A DNA stretch of 64,000 nucleotides from Duganella sp. Root1480D1. GTDB lineage: Bacteria; Pseudomonadota; Gammaproteobacteria; Burkholderiales; Burkholderiaceae_D. The stretch's first letter is position 1, and each line of letters opens with the position of its first letter. The DNA lies in contig NZ_LMFZ01000023.1 of assembly GCF_001427305.1 (NCBI RefSeq), forward strand, positions 202,349 through 266,348, written 5' to 3'. Made by a program: the position numbers and the translations under genes. A model generated the notes under the pieces. The model did no database searches. It saw nothing but the letters and a program-made list of their open reading frames with translations, and was not told where the DNA came from. Shown here piece after piece: positions 25,662 to 34,705 of the stretch.

Positions 25662-26521
25662 TCGATATCTTCAAAAGAGGTTAAGCAGAGTTTGCCCTTG
25701 TGCTCAGTTACCGCGGCTGTAAACAGGCGGGATTCTTCGAGCATAACGTCTGCCCTGTGCAGGCTGATGGGAATGACATCGCCCACACGCAAGTCGAACA
25801 TGGCGCCCAGCGTGGTTTCCTTGGAAACCAGCCGGCCACTCAGGCCAACCTGGAGCCGCGCCGCCAGCGGCCCTGGATTCTTGTTGCCCTTCTTGCCGGC
25901 ATCGCGCTCAGGCATCAAGCCGCCCAGCACATTGCCCATCACTTGCTTGTCGAGCGCGAACCAGGCCTTGCCCTGCAGCTCGCCATCGCTCAGCGACACG
26001 GTAATCACCCAGCTTCCCTTGCCAGGCTGGGTGCCGCTGCTTGCCTTGATATTGTCTTCTTCGCCAAGTTCCTGGCCGCTTGCAGGCAGGTTACTTTCAA
26101 TTCGTGCTGCCAGGATGCTCACCAGCTGTTGCCCGAGAACCACAGCCAGGCGCTCTTCGGTAGCGGTAACTCGCACGGCCTGTTCATCAACAGCGGCGTC
26201 GGCGCGGGTGGCGCGCCCATAACGGTAATTCAATACACCCAGGAGTATCTTACGCTCCAGCGCAAAACCGAGTTGTCCGGAAGGTGCGGCAAAGCCCAGC
26301 CAGCGCTGGCGCGCTTCGCTGCCGTCGAGGCGGCTGAAAGAGACATCGTCCACCTGGAACGTGCCCCAATAACGGCGATGCACATTCAGGCGCATGGCCT
26401 GGGCCAGGTCTTCGCGCAACTGCGCGGCAAACTCAGGCAGCCGGTGTACCGGCCGTCCCAGCAAGCAAGGGTCAAGTACTTCGTATTGCACAGTGCTTTG
26501 AGAGGTAGTCATATTGGCCAT
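25658..26521 (-). CDS. fliM: divergent FliM-like C-ring protein lacking the CheY-binding N-terminus
   Basis: A 287-residue protein, shorter than ordinary FliM (about 330). Its C-terminus is a SpoA domain (PLAARLQVGLSGRLVSKET, FDLRVGDVIPI, FTAAVTEHKGKLCL). The usual N-terminal peptide resembling LSQxEIDALL, which binds CheY-P, is absent; the protein starts MANMTTSQSTVQYEVLDP. The middle domain is weakly FliM-like (RRYWGTFQVDDVSFSRL) and the GGxG motif that contacts FliG reads NYRYGRA instead. These features recall the FliM/SctQ-like proteins of Flag-2 systems. First gene of the leftward operon, by position and domain it is the switch component. Confidence 0.85.
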   Translation of the reverse strand: MANMTTSQSTVQYEVLDPCLLGRPVHRLPEFAAQLREDLAQAMRLNVHRRYWGTFQVDDVSFSRLDGSEARQRWLGFAAPSGQLGFALERKILLGVLNYRYGRATRADAAVDEQAVRVTATEERLAVVLGQQLVSILAARIESNLPASGQELGEEDNIKASSGTQPGKGSWVITVSLSDGELQGKAWFALDKQVMGNVLGGLMPERDAGKKGNKNPGPLAARLQVGLSGRLVSKETTLGAMFDLRVGDVIPISLHRADVMLEESRLFTAAVTEHKGKLCLTSFEDIE

Positions 26522-26747
26522 CCGTCTGCTGCAATCCTATCGCAAAGTTATACGCTCAGGATGATCTTGGAAGCGTAGAATAACTCAAATCCCTCAGTAT
26601 TGCCATGAATCAAGTACCTCGTTGGTCAAAAAGACTTTACATAAAAGTTTCCGACGAGTAAGCTTCATTAGTGCAAGGTAACATCAGTTGGTTGCAAAAA
26701 CTATCCTTAGTGCATGATTTATAAGAAGTTTTGCGATTTGCAAGCGG

Positions 26748-26776
26748 TTGTTACGATCCCGAAATCGGGTTACTAT
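26748..26776 (+). promoter_or_regulatory. predicted promoter for the fliE operon in the fliM-fliE interval
   Basis: TTGTTA, a 17-base spacer and TACTAT (followed by G) lie about 120 bases before fliE. The spacer contains the dyad CCCGA-AA-TCGGG. An almost identical arrangement, TTGTTG-17-TAGTATG, precedes flgB at 41257. The rest of the 377-base interval 26522-26898 is AT-rich relative to its neighbours and shows no gene; in particular there is no lafK-type activator gene, which E. coli Flag-2 clusters have here. A leftward promoter for fliM must also lie here but I could not fix one. Confidence 0.5.
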
Positions 26777-26898
26777 GCATGTTCCCGTGCGGCACCATTT
26801 AACATTTAGTCCAGATTGTTAGTTAGTAACTGGAAGTTAATGTTGTTGCTGCATTGGTAACGAAAGCGCGCCCTGACGCAACCAACCTGAGGTGTTTT

Positions 26899-27249
26899 AT
26901 GGCAAATGAATTCGCTGGCCTGATCAAGGCCGACCTGGCATCCCTGAACAACGCGGCCGCCGAGCTCGCGCAGCACGCCAACATCATTGCGCCGGCCGCC
27001 CAGTTCAACGCGCCACAACCGGGCGCCACCTTCTCCTTTGCCCAAACGATGCAAGACGCCGTGGCCGGCGTCAATGCGCAAGACCTTGATGCCGGTCAAA
27101 AAATGGCCGATGTCGATGCCGGCCGCAGCGACGACCTGGTGGGCGCCATGCTGGCCAGCCAGGAAGCCAGCCTGTCGTTCCAGATGCTGATGCAGGTCCG
27201 CAACAAGGTAATGGGCGCGGTCGATGAATTGATCAAGCTTCCGCTGTAA
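26899..27249 (+). CDS. fliE: flagellar hook-basal body junction protein FliE
   Basis: A 116-residue FliE beginning MANEFAGLIKADL; GAGGTG precedes ATG 26899, and the upstream in-frame extension to 26854 is not family-like. The C-terminal half contains the conserved SQEASLSFQMLMQVRNKVMGA helix and ends in EL-IKLPL, typical of FliE. FliE links the FliF MS-ring to the FlgB/FlgC rod and is exported by the flagellar type III apparatus. It is the first gene of the long rightward operon. Confidence 0.92.
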   Translation: MANEFAGLIKADLASLNNAAAELAQHANIIAPAAQFNAPQPGATFSFAQTMQDAVAGVNAQDLDAGQKMADVDAGRSDDLVGAMLASQEASLSFQMLMQVRNKVMGAVDELIKLPL

Positions 27250-27285
27250 GCTGTAACTTCCGCCTTCCCTCTCGAAAGACCTGAC

Positions 27286-29067
27286 GTGATTGCTAACCTC
27301 AAGTCCACCCTCGGACGCTGGCGGGGCGCTGCGGCACCAACGGTGCCGCCTGCCGTCCTGAAAAACCTGTATCCCCTGCTGCTGCTGGCTGTCGGCGTGA
27401 CGGCGCTGGTGCTGATGATCCTGTGGAAGGACCAGAGCGGCTACAAGCCGGTCTTCGGCCAGCGCGAAAAAGTCGCGACCGCGGACATGATGAATGTGCT
27501 CGACGCGGAAAAGATTTCCTACCGCATCCATCCGGAAACCGGCCAGGTACTGGTCCCGGAAGGCAAGCTGGGCCAGGTGCGCATGCTGCTGGCGGCCAAA
27601 GGCGTGACTGCGCAACTGCCGTCCGGACTGGAACTGATGGACAAGAGCGACCCGCTCGGCGTATCGCAATTCGTGCAAGACGTGCGTTTCCGCCGCGGCC
27701 TGGAAGGCGAACTGGCGCAATCGATCATGACGCTCGATGCGATCGCGCATGCGCGCGTCCACCTGTCGATCGCCAAGTCCACTTCCTTCGTATCGAGCGA
27801 TGGCGAAAAATCATCCGCCTCTGTAGTTATCGCTACCAAACCAGGACGCACGCTGGCGCCTGAACACATTGCCGCCATCGTCAACATGGTGTCGGGCAGC
27901 GTTGCTTCGCTGAGCCCGGCGCGCGTAAGCCTGGTCGACCAGGCCGGCAACCTGCTGTCCTCCCATGTCGACCTGAGCGAGGCGTTCGATGCTTCGACTT
28001 CGACCAACGAAAACGCCAAGCGCCAGCAGGATGAAATCCGCAGCAACATCAAGGGGCTGCTGGGCCCTATCGTCGGCGACAACAATTTCCGCGTCAGCGT
28101 GACTGCCGATGTCGACAACGACAAGGTGGAAGAAACCGTTGAAAAATATGGCGCCGATCCCAAAGTGACCAGCGAGGCCATGCGCGAAGAGCAGGACCGC
28201 AACCGCATTGCGATGGGCGTGCCCGGCACCCTGTCCAATCGTCCGCCGCAGCAACAGGCCGCCGATGCCGCAGCGGCGCAGGCAGCCGCGCAAGGCGGCG
28301 CAGCGGCGCCCGGCCAGGCACCGGAAGGCACCGCCCGCAAGAACGCCACCACGCGCCAATACGCTTATGACCGCAGCATCACCCAGACCAAGCGCGCCCG
28401 TGGCCGCCTGGTGCGCCAGAACGTGGCCGTGGTGCTGGCCCAGGCGGCAGCGCCGTTCCCCAAGACTGGCTGGAGCGCAGCTGAAATCGCCAATATCGAC
28501 AAAGTGCTGCGCAGCGGCCTCGGCATCAATGAAGAGCGCGGCGACAAGCTGGTGGTCAGCGCCATGAACTTCCCGGCCAAGGCGGCGGAAGTGCCGTGGT
28601 GGCAGGAACGCGATACGGTGGTCGATTCGGCCAGCTGGCTCGGCTACGCGGTGGCCCTGCTGCTGGCTTACCTGCTGCTGGCCCGTCCGCTGCTGCGCCT
28701 GCTGACCGCGCGCTTCGCACCGGCCACGGCGGCACAGGCAGCCAAGCCAGCCCTGGCCGGCGCAGCTGCGCGCCACGCCGAGGCAACGCCGATCCCGGGC
28801 ACCGCCGGCGCCGTCCCGGGCGCCGCGGCGGCGGCTGCTGCACTAGGCTCTCCAGAAGCGGCGGAAGCTGCCGCCGCCAAGCAGGGCGAACTGGAGAGCA
28901 GCCAGATGCCGGTGGTGCCGCTGCTGGAAAATTACGATTTGCCGCCTGCCGGTTCGCCGGTGGACGTGATGGTGGACCACCTCAAGGTACTGGCAGAGAA
29001 AGAGCCGGAACGCGTAGCCGAAGTCGTCAAACAATGGATGCAGAAAAATGGCCGACATCAACAATAA
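27286..29067 (+). CDS. fliF: flagellar MS-ring protein FliF
   Basis: A 593-residue FliF. A first membrane helix (NLYPLLLLAVGVTALVLMIL) is followed by ring-building motifs with GVTAQLPSGLELMDKSDPLG and GELAQSIMTLDAIAHARVHL; a second helix near residues 450-470 (WLGYAVALLLAYLLLARPLL) precedes a cytoplasmic tail whose end (PVDVMVDHLKVLAEKEPERV, VVKQWM) binds FliG. An Ala/Gln/Pro-rich insert (residues about 315-350) is normal in variable position. The start is GTG 27286; no good ATG alternative exists. The stop overlaps fliG by 20 bases. Confidence 0.95.
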   Translation: MIANLKSTLGRWRGAAAPTVPPAVLKNLYPLLLLAVGVTALVLMILWKDQSGYKPVFGQREKVATADMMNVLDAEKISYRIHPETGQVLVPEGKLGQVRMLLAAKGVTAQLPSGLELMDKSDPLGVSQFVQDVRFRRGLEGELAQSIMTLDAIAHARVHLSIAKSTSFVSSDGEKSSASVVIATKPGRTLAPEHIAAIVNMVSGSVASLSPARVSLVDQAGNLLSSHVDLSEAFDASTSTNENAKRQQDEIRSNIKGLLGPIVGDNNFRVSVTADVDNDKVEETVEKYGADPKVTSEAMREEQDRNRIAMGVPGTLSNRPPQQQAADAAAAQAAAQGGAAAPGQAPEGTARKNATTRQYAYDRSITQTKRARGRLVRQNVAVVLAQAAAPFPKTGWSAAEIANIDKVLRSGLGINEERGDKLVVSAMNFPAKAAEVPWWQERDTVVDSASWLGYAVALLLAYLLLARPLLRLLTARFAPATAAQAAKPALAGAAARHAEATPIPGTAGAVPGAAAAAAALGSPEAAEAAAAKQGELESSQMPVVPLLENYDLPPAGSPVDVMVDHLKVLAEKEPERVAEVVKQWMQKNGRHQQ

Positions 29068-30076
29068 CCAGGACCTGGATAACGAGCACAGCCTGACTCC
29101 GGTCGAGCAGGCCGCCATCGTGCTGCTGTCGATCGGCGAAGAACCGGCTGCTGCCGTGCTGCGCTGCCTGTCGCGCGAAGAGTTGCTGGAAGTCACCCAG
29201 GTCATGTCGCGCATGAGCGGCATCAAGGTCGAAGCCGTGAAGAATGCGATGCAGACCTTCTTCGACGATTACCGCCAGCAATCCGGGGTGCATGGCGCTT
29301 CGCGCTCCTTCCTCAAGCGCTCGCTGGACCTGGCGCTGGGTGGCGACATCGCCAACACCGTGCTGAACAACATTTACGGCGACGAGCTGCGCCCGAAAAT
29401 GGCGCGCCTGCAGTGGGCCTCGCCGAAATGGCTGGCCGACTACATTGCCAACGAACACGTGCAGATGCAGGCGGTGTTCCTGGCCTTCCTGCCGCCGGCG
29501 CTGGCCGGCCAGATCCTCGATGCGCTGCCGCTGGAAGGGCGCGACCTGGTGCTGCTGAACATGGCGCGCCTGGACGAGATCGACCGCGACCTGCTGCTGG
29601 AACTCGATGAGCTGGTCAACCGCTGCCTGTCTTCCTTTGACTCGCAGTCGACCAGCGTGGAAGGCGTGCGCCAGGTGGCCGAGATCCTGAACCGCCTGCC
29701 GGGCAACCGCGCCCAGATCGTCGAGCTGCTGCGCGCCCACGATCCGGAAGTGGTGGAACAGATCGAGATGCAGATGTATGACTTCCTGATCCTGTCGACC
29801 CAGACTGAAGTCACCCTCACCCGCATCATCGAGGAAGTGCCGCTCGAGCAGTGGGCCATTGCGCTCAAGGGTGCCGAGCAGGCAATCCGCGATGCGGTGC
29901 TGAAGACCATGCCGAAACGCCAGGCGCAGGCCTTCGAAGACATGATGCGCCGCGCCGGCCCGGTGCCGATGTCGCGCATCGAAGCGACCCGCCAGGAAAT
30001 CATGGCCACCGTCAAGGCGCTGGCCGATGCCGGCGAAGTCGAAGTGCAGCTGTTCGCTGAAACGGTGGTCGAGTGA
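29048..30076 (+). CDS. fliG: flagellar motor switch protein FliG
   Basis: A 342-residue FliG with N-terminal FliF-binding domain (SLTPVEQAAIVLLSIGEEPA), middle armadillo domain with NEHVQMQAVFLAFLPPALAG (EHVQ where the family has EHPQ), and C-terminal domain with the charged torque helix region (SRIEATRQEIMATVKALADA preceded by FEDMMRRAGPVPMS). It couples stator movement to rotor rotation. It begins inside fliF and is followed by fliH with a four-base overlap. The altered EHPQ motif agrees with the altered FliM partner surface. Confidence 0.94.
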   Translation: MADINNNQDLDNEHSLTPVEQAAIVLLSIGEEPAAAVLRCLSREELLEVTQVMSRMSGIKVEAVKNAMQTFFDDYRQQSGVHGASRSFLKRSLDLALGGDIANTVLNNIYGDELRPKMARLQWASPKWLADYIANEHVQMQAVFLAFLPPALAGQILDALPLEGRDLVLLNMARLDEIDRDLLLELDELVNRCLSSFDSQSTSVEGVRQVAEILNRLPGNRAQIVELLRAHDPEVVEQIEMQMYDFLILSTQTEVTLTRIIEEVPLEQWAIALKGAEQAIRDAVLKTMPKRQAQAFEDMMRRAGPVPMSRIEATRQEIMATVKALADAGEVEVQLFAETVVE

Positions 30077-30786
30077 TGAAACAGTTCCGCCCTTACCGCT
30101 TCCCGCCTTTACAGCAGTACGTGCACACGCACGGCGCCAATGGCCAGCGCGTCAGTGGGCAGGGCCATATGGCCGATGCCGCCCAGTGGCAGGCTTCGGT
30201 CAGCGAAGGCTTCGAGCAGGGCCAGCGCGACGGTTACGAAATCGGCTTGCAGCGCGGCCAGGAAGACGGCTTCGAAGCGGGCCGCCAGCAAGGCGTCGAG
30301 CTGGGCCGCGAAGAAGGCCGCCAGGAAACCCTGGTCGGCTTCGACCACCTGGCGCGCCCGGTGGACGGCATGCTGAAGTCGCTGAAAAAGCTGCGCGCCG
30401 ATTACCGCGCCGCGCAGCGCAAGGAAGTGGTGGACCTGGTGGCGAAAGTGGCGCGCAACGTGATCCGCGCCGAACTGGCGCTGCAGCCGGTGCAGATCAT
30501 GGCCCTGGTCGACGAGACCCTGGCCTCGATGCCGCCGACGCGCGATGAGATCGATGTCTACCTGAACCCGGAAGAAGTCAAGCGCATCATGGAAGTCGAT
30601 CCCAAGCGCGCCAAGCGCTGGAACCTGATCGGCGATGCCCGCCTCGACCTGGGCGAATGCCGCATCCGCGCCGGCGATAGCGAAGTCGATGCCGGCTGCC
30701 ACCAGCGTCTTGCTGCTGTCATGGAACAGGTCGATAATCAGTTGCAGGCCGCCGATGGCGGTGACGACGCTGAGAGTGAAGAATGA
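30073..30786 (+). CDS. fliH: flagellar export ATPase regulator FliH
   Basis: A 237-residue FliH. Residues about 46-86 contain the hallmark run of glycine heptads/GxxxG repeats (GFEQGQRDGYEIGLQRGQ, then GFEAGRQQGVELGREEG). The C-terminal half has the VATPase-E-like stalk domain (ALQPVQIMALVDETLASMP, LGECRIRAGDSEVDAG). It docks FliI to FliN and the gate. It overlaps fliG and fliI by four bases each; two tandem ATG codons mark the start. Confidence 0.92.
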   Translation: MMKQFRPYRFPPLQQYVHTHGANGQRVSGQGHMADAAQWQASVSEGFEQGQRDGYEIGLQRGQEDGFEAGRQQGVELGREEGRQETLVGFDHLARPVDGMLKSLKKLRADYRAAQRKEVVDLVAKVARNVIRAELALQPVQIMALVDETLASMPPTRDEIDVYLNPEEVKRIMEVDPKRAKRWNLIGDARLDLGECRIRAGDSEVDAGCHQRLAAVMEQVDNQLQAADGGDDAESEE

Positions 30787-32093
30787 TTGCAGACGCACTG
30801 CGCAAACTGGAACTCGATGACGTACCGCTGGCCACCCCGACCGGGCGGCTGGTGGGGGCATCCGGCCTGCTGCTGGAGGCCACGGGTTGCAAGCTGCATA
30901 CCGGCCAGCGTTGCCAGATCGAGACAGTCGACGGCGAATGGCTGGACGCGCAGGTGGTGGGCTTCCGCGAAAAGCTGACCTTCCTGATGCCGTTCAAGAA
31001 AGCAACCGGGCTGACTACCGGTGCGCGCGTATTGCCCTCGCCGGAAAAAACCAGCCTGCAGATTGGCGACGGCTGGCTGGGCCGCATGGTCAATGGCATC
31101 GGTGAACCGATCGACGGCCTCGGCAAGCTGGGCGGCGACTATCCGCTCGACGCGCAACCGCCGCGCATCAACCCGCTGCGCAAGCAGCCGGTGGTCGATG
31201 CGCTTGACGTCGGCGTGCGCGCCATCAATTCCATGCTGACGCTGGGCAAGGGCCAGCGCGTCGGCCTGATGGCCGGTTCCGGCGTCGGCAAGTCGGTGCT
31301 GCTGGGCCTGATCACGCGCCAGACCGTGGCCGACGTGGTGGTGGTGGGGCTGATCGGCGAACGCTCGCGCGAAGTGCGCGAATTCATCGAAATGTCGCTG
31401 GGCCCGGAAGGCTTGAAGAAAGCCGTGCTGGTGATTGCGCCGGCCGATGAGTCGCCGCTGATGCGCATCATGGCAACCGAACTGTGCCACTCGATCGCGG
31501 CCCATTACCGCGACCAGGGCAAGAACGTGCTGCTGCTGGTCGACTCGCTGACCCGCTATGCGATGGCGCTGCGCGAAGTGGCGCTGGCACTGGGCGAGCC
31601 GCCGGCCACCAAGGGTTATCCGCCGTCGGTGTTCTCGGCCCTGCCGCAACTGGTCGAATCGGCCGGCAATGGCGAGAATCCTTACGGCAGCATGAGCGCG
31701 ATCTATACCGTGCTGGCCGAAGGCGACGACCAGCAAGACCCGGTGGTCGACACCGCGCGCGCCATCCTGGACGGCCACATCGTGCTGACGCGCGAACTGG
31801 CCGAGCGCGGCCATTACCCGGCGATCAATATTGCCGCCTCGATCAGCCGCTGCATGAACCATGTGATCACGCGCGAGCACATGCTGGCCGCGCGCGCACT
31901 GAAAGCCTCGATGGCGCGCCACGAGCGCGTGCGCGACCTGATCCCGCTGGGCGCCTATGTGCCGGGCGCCGATCCGGTCACCGACAAGGCTGTCAACCTG
32001 CATCCGCATATCGAAGAATTCCTGTGCCAGGGGACCAAGGAACCGGCCCCCTACGCCAATTGCGTGGACCAACTTGAAAGGCTCATGGCATGA
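30783..32093 (+). CDS. fliI: flagellum-specific export ATPase FliI
   Basis: A 436-residue F1-beta-like ATPase. Walker A is GLMAGSGVGKS near residues 160-172, Walker B region VLLLVDSLTRYAMALREVAL, and the type III ATPase signature GYPPSVFSALPQLVESAG. It forms a hexamer below the gate and releases chaperone-bound substrates. Coupled to fliH (ATGA overlap) and fliJ (ATGA overlap). Length is typical. Confidence 0.96.
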   Translation: MIADALRKLELDDVPLATPTGRLVGASGLLLEATGCKLHTGQRCQIETVDGEWLDAQVVGFREKLTFLMPFKKATGLTTGARVLPSPEKTSLQIGDGWLGRMVNGIGEPIDGLGKLGGDYPLDAQPPRINPLRKQPVVDALDVGVRAINSMLTLGKGQRVGLMAGSGVGKSVLLGLITRQTVADVVVVGLIGERSREVREFIEMSLGPEGLKKAVLVIAPADESPLMRIMATELCHSIAAHYRDQGKNVLLLVDSLTRYAMALREVALALGEPPATKGYPPSVFSALPQLVESAGNGENPYGSMSAIYTVLAEGDDQQDPVVDTARAILDGHIVLTRELAERGHYPAINIAASISRCMNHVITREHMLAARALKASMARHERVRDLIPLGAYVPGADPVTDKAVNLHPHIEEFLCQGTKEPAPYANCVDQLERLMA

Positions 32094-32521
32094 CGACCAC
32101 CACGATCCGCAGCCTGTCGACCCTGGTCGACATGCGCAGCAATGAAGTCGACAAACTGCAAACGGAAATGGCCGCCAAGGAAAGCGTGCGCGAGCGCTAC
32201 CAGAAGACGCTCGACAAGCTGACCAACCTGTACGAAAGCAGCGGCCCGTCCGGCCGGCTGCCGATGGCCCTGGCGCTCAATTGCGGCGATTACAAGCAAG
32301 GCGTGATGGCCATGGCCGACAGCCAGCGCCTCAACCTGCACATGCACGAGGCCGACATGGCCGTGTCGCAGCGCGCCCTGACCGCCGCCTACGTCAAGCG
32401 CGAAGTGCTGGGCCAGGTGCTCGAGCGCCACCAGGATGCGGCCGCCACGGCGCAACGGGCCCAGGAGCGCAAGCGCCATGACGAACTGGCAACCCAATTG
32501 TGGTACCGCGGACATAAATGA
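32090..32521 (+). CDS. fliJ: flagellar export chaperone/stalk protein FliJ
   Basis: A 143-residue protein predicted to be a coiled-coil hairpin: helix 1 about residues 5-50 (LVDMRSNEVDKLQTEMAAKE) and helix 2 about 85-135 (KREVLGQVLERHQDAAATAQ, RAQERKRHDELATQLW). Sequence is weakly conserved, but the terminal ERKRHDELA pattern and position directly after fliI identify FliJ, the central stalk of the FliI hexamer. Confidence 0.85.
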   Translation: MTTTTIRSLSTLVDMRSNEVDKLQTEMAAKESVRERYQKTLDKLTNLYESSGPSGRLPMALALNCGDYKQGVMAMADSQRLNLHMHEADMAVSQRALTAAYVKREVLGQVLERHQDAAATAQRAQERKRHDELATQLWYRGHK

Positions 32522-32608
32522 AAGGCTGAACCGAATATTTCATGAAGTCATCACTTTGGTCGCCTCTTACCTTGGTACACTTCATTTAATTTCTTCGGAG
32601 CACGAGAA

Positions 32609-34000
32609 ATGGCTACTTCTGTCCCAACCTACGATCCCAAGACCACGGCCGCCCAACTGGCGCAGATGTATGTCCAGGGCCGCCAGTCGATGCTCGACAG
32701 CCAGTCCGCGACCGCGACGGCGATCGACAAGGCGCTGACCAAGCTCAGCTCGGCACTGAGCACCTTCCGCAGCTCGCTGTCGACCACCACCAGCGCCGGC
32801 TCCGTTGTAGCCAATAAGGCAAGCTTCAGTTCCGATGTCGGCAGCGCCACGGCAAATGCCACGGCGGTAGCGGGCAATTACCAGTTCTACGTCGAACAGC
32901 TCGCCACAGTCGGCCAGGTCTCGTACAGCGGCGTCACCGATTCCGGCGTGACCGGCGCCGCGGCCGGTTCCCTGGCGATCAAGCTGGCCGACGGCAGCAG
33001 CTTCACGGTCAGCCTGGCCAATGGCGACAAGGACTTGAACAATGCGCTGAGCGCCAAGGAAATCGCCGCTGCCATCAATATGGAAGCGAGCAATAACTCG
33101 CGCGTCACCGCCTCGACCCTGACCGTCAATGGCCAGACCCGCCTGGTGCTGACCTCCAACCTGACCGGCCAGGCCAATGGCGTGGCCGGCATCGACGTCA
33201 CCAACCTGGGCGACGCCAACCTGCAGACCCAGCTGGCCGATGCCAACCGTGTGCTGCAGGCCGGCACCGATGCCGTGGTCTGGGTTGGCGCCCCGGGCGG
33301 CGATCCGAGCAACAAGATCACGCAGGCTTCGAACACCTTCAACGTGGTGGATGGCGTCGCGATGACCTTCACCAAGGCGCAGACCGGCGGCGTGCCTGTC
33401 ACGCTCAACGTGGCCCGCGACAGCAGCACCACGGCCACCAATGTGCAGAATTTCGTCGACCAGTGGAACAAGATGCTGGCTTCGCTGGGCGAACTGACGG
33501 CGGCCGGCGATTCGGCCAAAGGCACGGCCAGCGGCATTTACGCTTCCGATGCCGGCCTGGCGTCGCTGAAGTCGCGCATGCAATCGCTGCTGCACACCGC
33601 GGTCGGCGGCGTCAGCCTGGTCAACTACGGCATTACCACCCAGCGCGACGGCACCCTGGCGCTGGACAAGACGCGCCTCGACAAGACACTGGCCACCAAC
33701 CCGACCGGCCTGGATGCCATTCTGGGCAAGACCGGTACCACACCAACCGGCGTGCTGGGCAACCTCGACACCCTGGTCGGCAGCTGGACCAAGGCCGGTA
33801 CCGGCCAGTTGGCCGCCCGCAAGGATGCCAACTCCAAACTGCAGACCCAGCTTGCGGCCCGCCAGGCCGCGCTGGAAACCCAATACGACAACGCCTACAA
33901 GCGCTACCTGGCCCAGTTCACCCAACTGCAAAGCCTGCAGTCCCAGATGAGCGGCACCAGCAGCATGTTTGAAGCGATGTTCAGTAAATCCGATTCCTGA
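32609..34000 (+). CDS. fliD: flagellar filament cap protein FliD (HAP2)
   Basis: A 463-residue FliD. The N-terminal FliD domain shows AQMYVQGRQSMLDSQSATAT and a hairpin of helices; a flagellin-IN-like segment (SLAIKLADGSSFTVSLANGD) and the C-terminal domain with TTQRDGTLALDKTRLDKTL and the final coiled coil (QLAARQAALETQYDNAYKRY, LQSLQSQMSGTSSMFEAMF) follow. It caps the growing filament and folds flagellin. Its presence implies a filament, although no flagellin gene is in the window. GGAGCACGAGAA precedes ATG 32609 after an 87-base gap that could hold a promoter. Confidence 0.92.
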   Translation: MATSVPTYDPKTTAAQLAQMYVQGRQSMLDSQSATATAIDKALTKLSSALSTFRSSLSTTTSAGSVVANKASFSSDVGSATANATAVAGNYQFYVEQLATVGQVSYSGVTDSGVTGAAAGSLAIKLADGSSFTVSLANGDKDLNNALSAKEIAAAINMEASNNSRVTASTLTVNGQTRLVLTSNLTGQANGVAGIDVTNLGDANLQTQLADANRVLQAGTDAVVWVGAPGGDPSNKITQASNTFNVVDGVAMTFTKAQTGGVPVTLNVARDSSTTATNVQNFVDQWNKMLASLGELTAAGDSAKGTASGIYASDAGLASLKSRMQSLLHTAVGGVSLVNYGITTQRDGTLALDKTRLDKTLATNPTGLDAILGKTGTTPTGVLGNLDTLVGSWTKAGTGQLAARKDANSKLQTQLAARQAALETQYDNAYKRYLAQFTQLQSLQSQMSGTSSMFEAMFSKSDS

Positions 34001-34012
34001 AAGTCTTAAACA

Positions 34013-34399
34013 ATGGATCACGACGCCTACGGCAGCTATCACGCCACCAACCTGGAATCCCAGACGGCCCGCGCCACGCCAGTTGAACTGGTGCTGGTGC
34101 TGACCGATGGTTTGCTGGAAGAGCTGGCCCGTGCGCGCGGCCACATCGTCGGCAAGCGCTACGAACAGAAGGCGCTCAGCCTCGACAAGTGCACGCAAAT
34201 CATCAACGGCCTGGCCAGCTCGCTCGATTTCGAGCAAGGCGGCGAGGTCGTGGCCAACCTGGGCCGCCTGTACGATTATTGCGCTGCCCGCCTGTACCGC
34301 GCCGGCGTGGACATGGACCCTGCCGTCGTCGACGAAGTGGTGGGCCTGCTGACCACGATCCGCACCGGCTGGCAGGGAGTGCACGACAAACATGGATAG
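34013..34399 (+). CDS. fliS: flagellin chaperone FliS
   Basis: A 128-residue four-helix FliS beginning MDHDAYGSYHATNLESQTA, with the conserved ATPVELVLVLTDGLLEELARA and IINGLASSLDFEQGGEVVAN segments. FliS binds the C-terminus of unexported flagellin. It is 12 bases after fliD and overlaps fliT. Its retention indicates a dedicated or shared flagellin substrate. Confidence 0.93.
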   Translation: MDHDAYGSYHATNLESQTARATPVELVLVLTDGLLEELARARGHIVGKRYEQKALSLDKCTQIINGLASSLDFEQGGEVVANLGRLYDYCAARLYRAGVDMDPAVVDEVVGLLTTIRTGWQGVHDKHG

Positions 34400-34703
34400 G
34401 CATAAGACGCTGCTGCAGCTTGCACAGCAGCTGAGCGCCGCCACTGCCGCCAGCGACTGGGCGGCACTGGCGGCGATTAATACTTTGATGGCCTCCACCC
34501 TGCCGGCGCTGGCAGCGCAGGGTGGGTGGACGCCGGCCGAACGCGCAGCGCTGGCGGCGCTGCGTGAGTTGCATGTCGCGGCAGTGGCAAAAGTCGATAG
34601 CGCCACCGCCGAGACCGGCCAGCACCTGAGCGATATGATGAACAACAGAGAGGGCTGGCTCGCCTACGCCCTCGACAGCGGCAACGCTGCAACCGGAACC
34701 TGA
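34392..34703 (+). CDS. fliT: FliT-like FliD chaperone
   Basis: A 103-residue, mostly helical protein in the fliT position after fliS, overlapping it by eight bases. Helices ALAQQLSAATAASDWAALAAI-like and AERAALAALRELHVAAVAKV fit the short FliT/LafD type, but sequence conservation in this family is low. Assignment is mainly by position and size; FliT holds FliD before export and can modulate class-II activators. Confidence 0.6.
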   Translation: MDRHKTLLQLAQQLSAATAASDWAALAAINTLMASTLPALAAQGGWTPAERAALAALRELHVAAVAKVDSATAETGQHLSDMMNNREGWLAYALDSGNAATGT

Positions 34704-34705
34704 GC

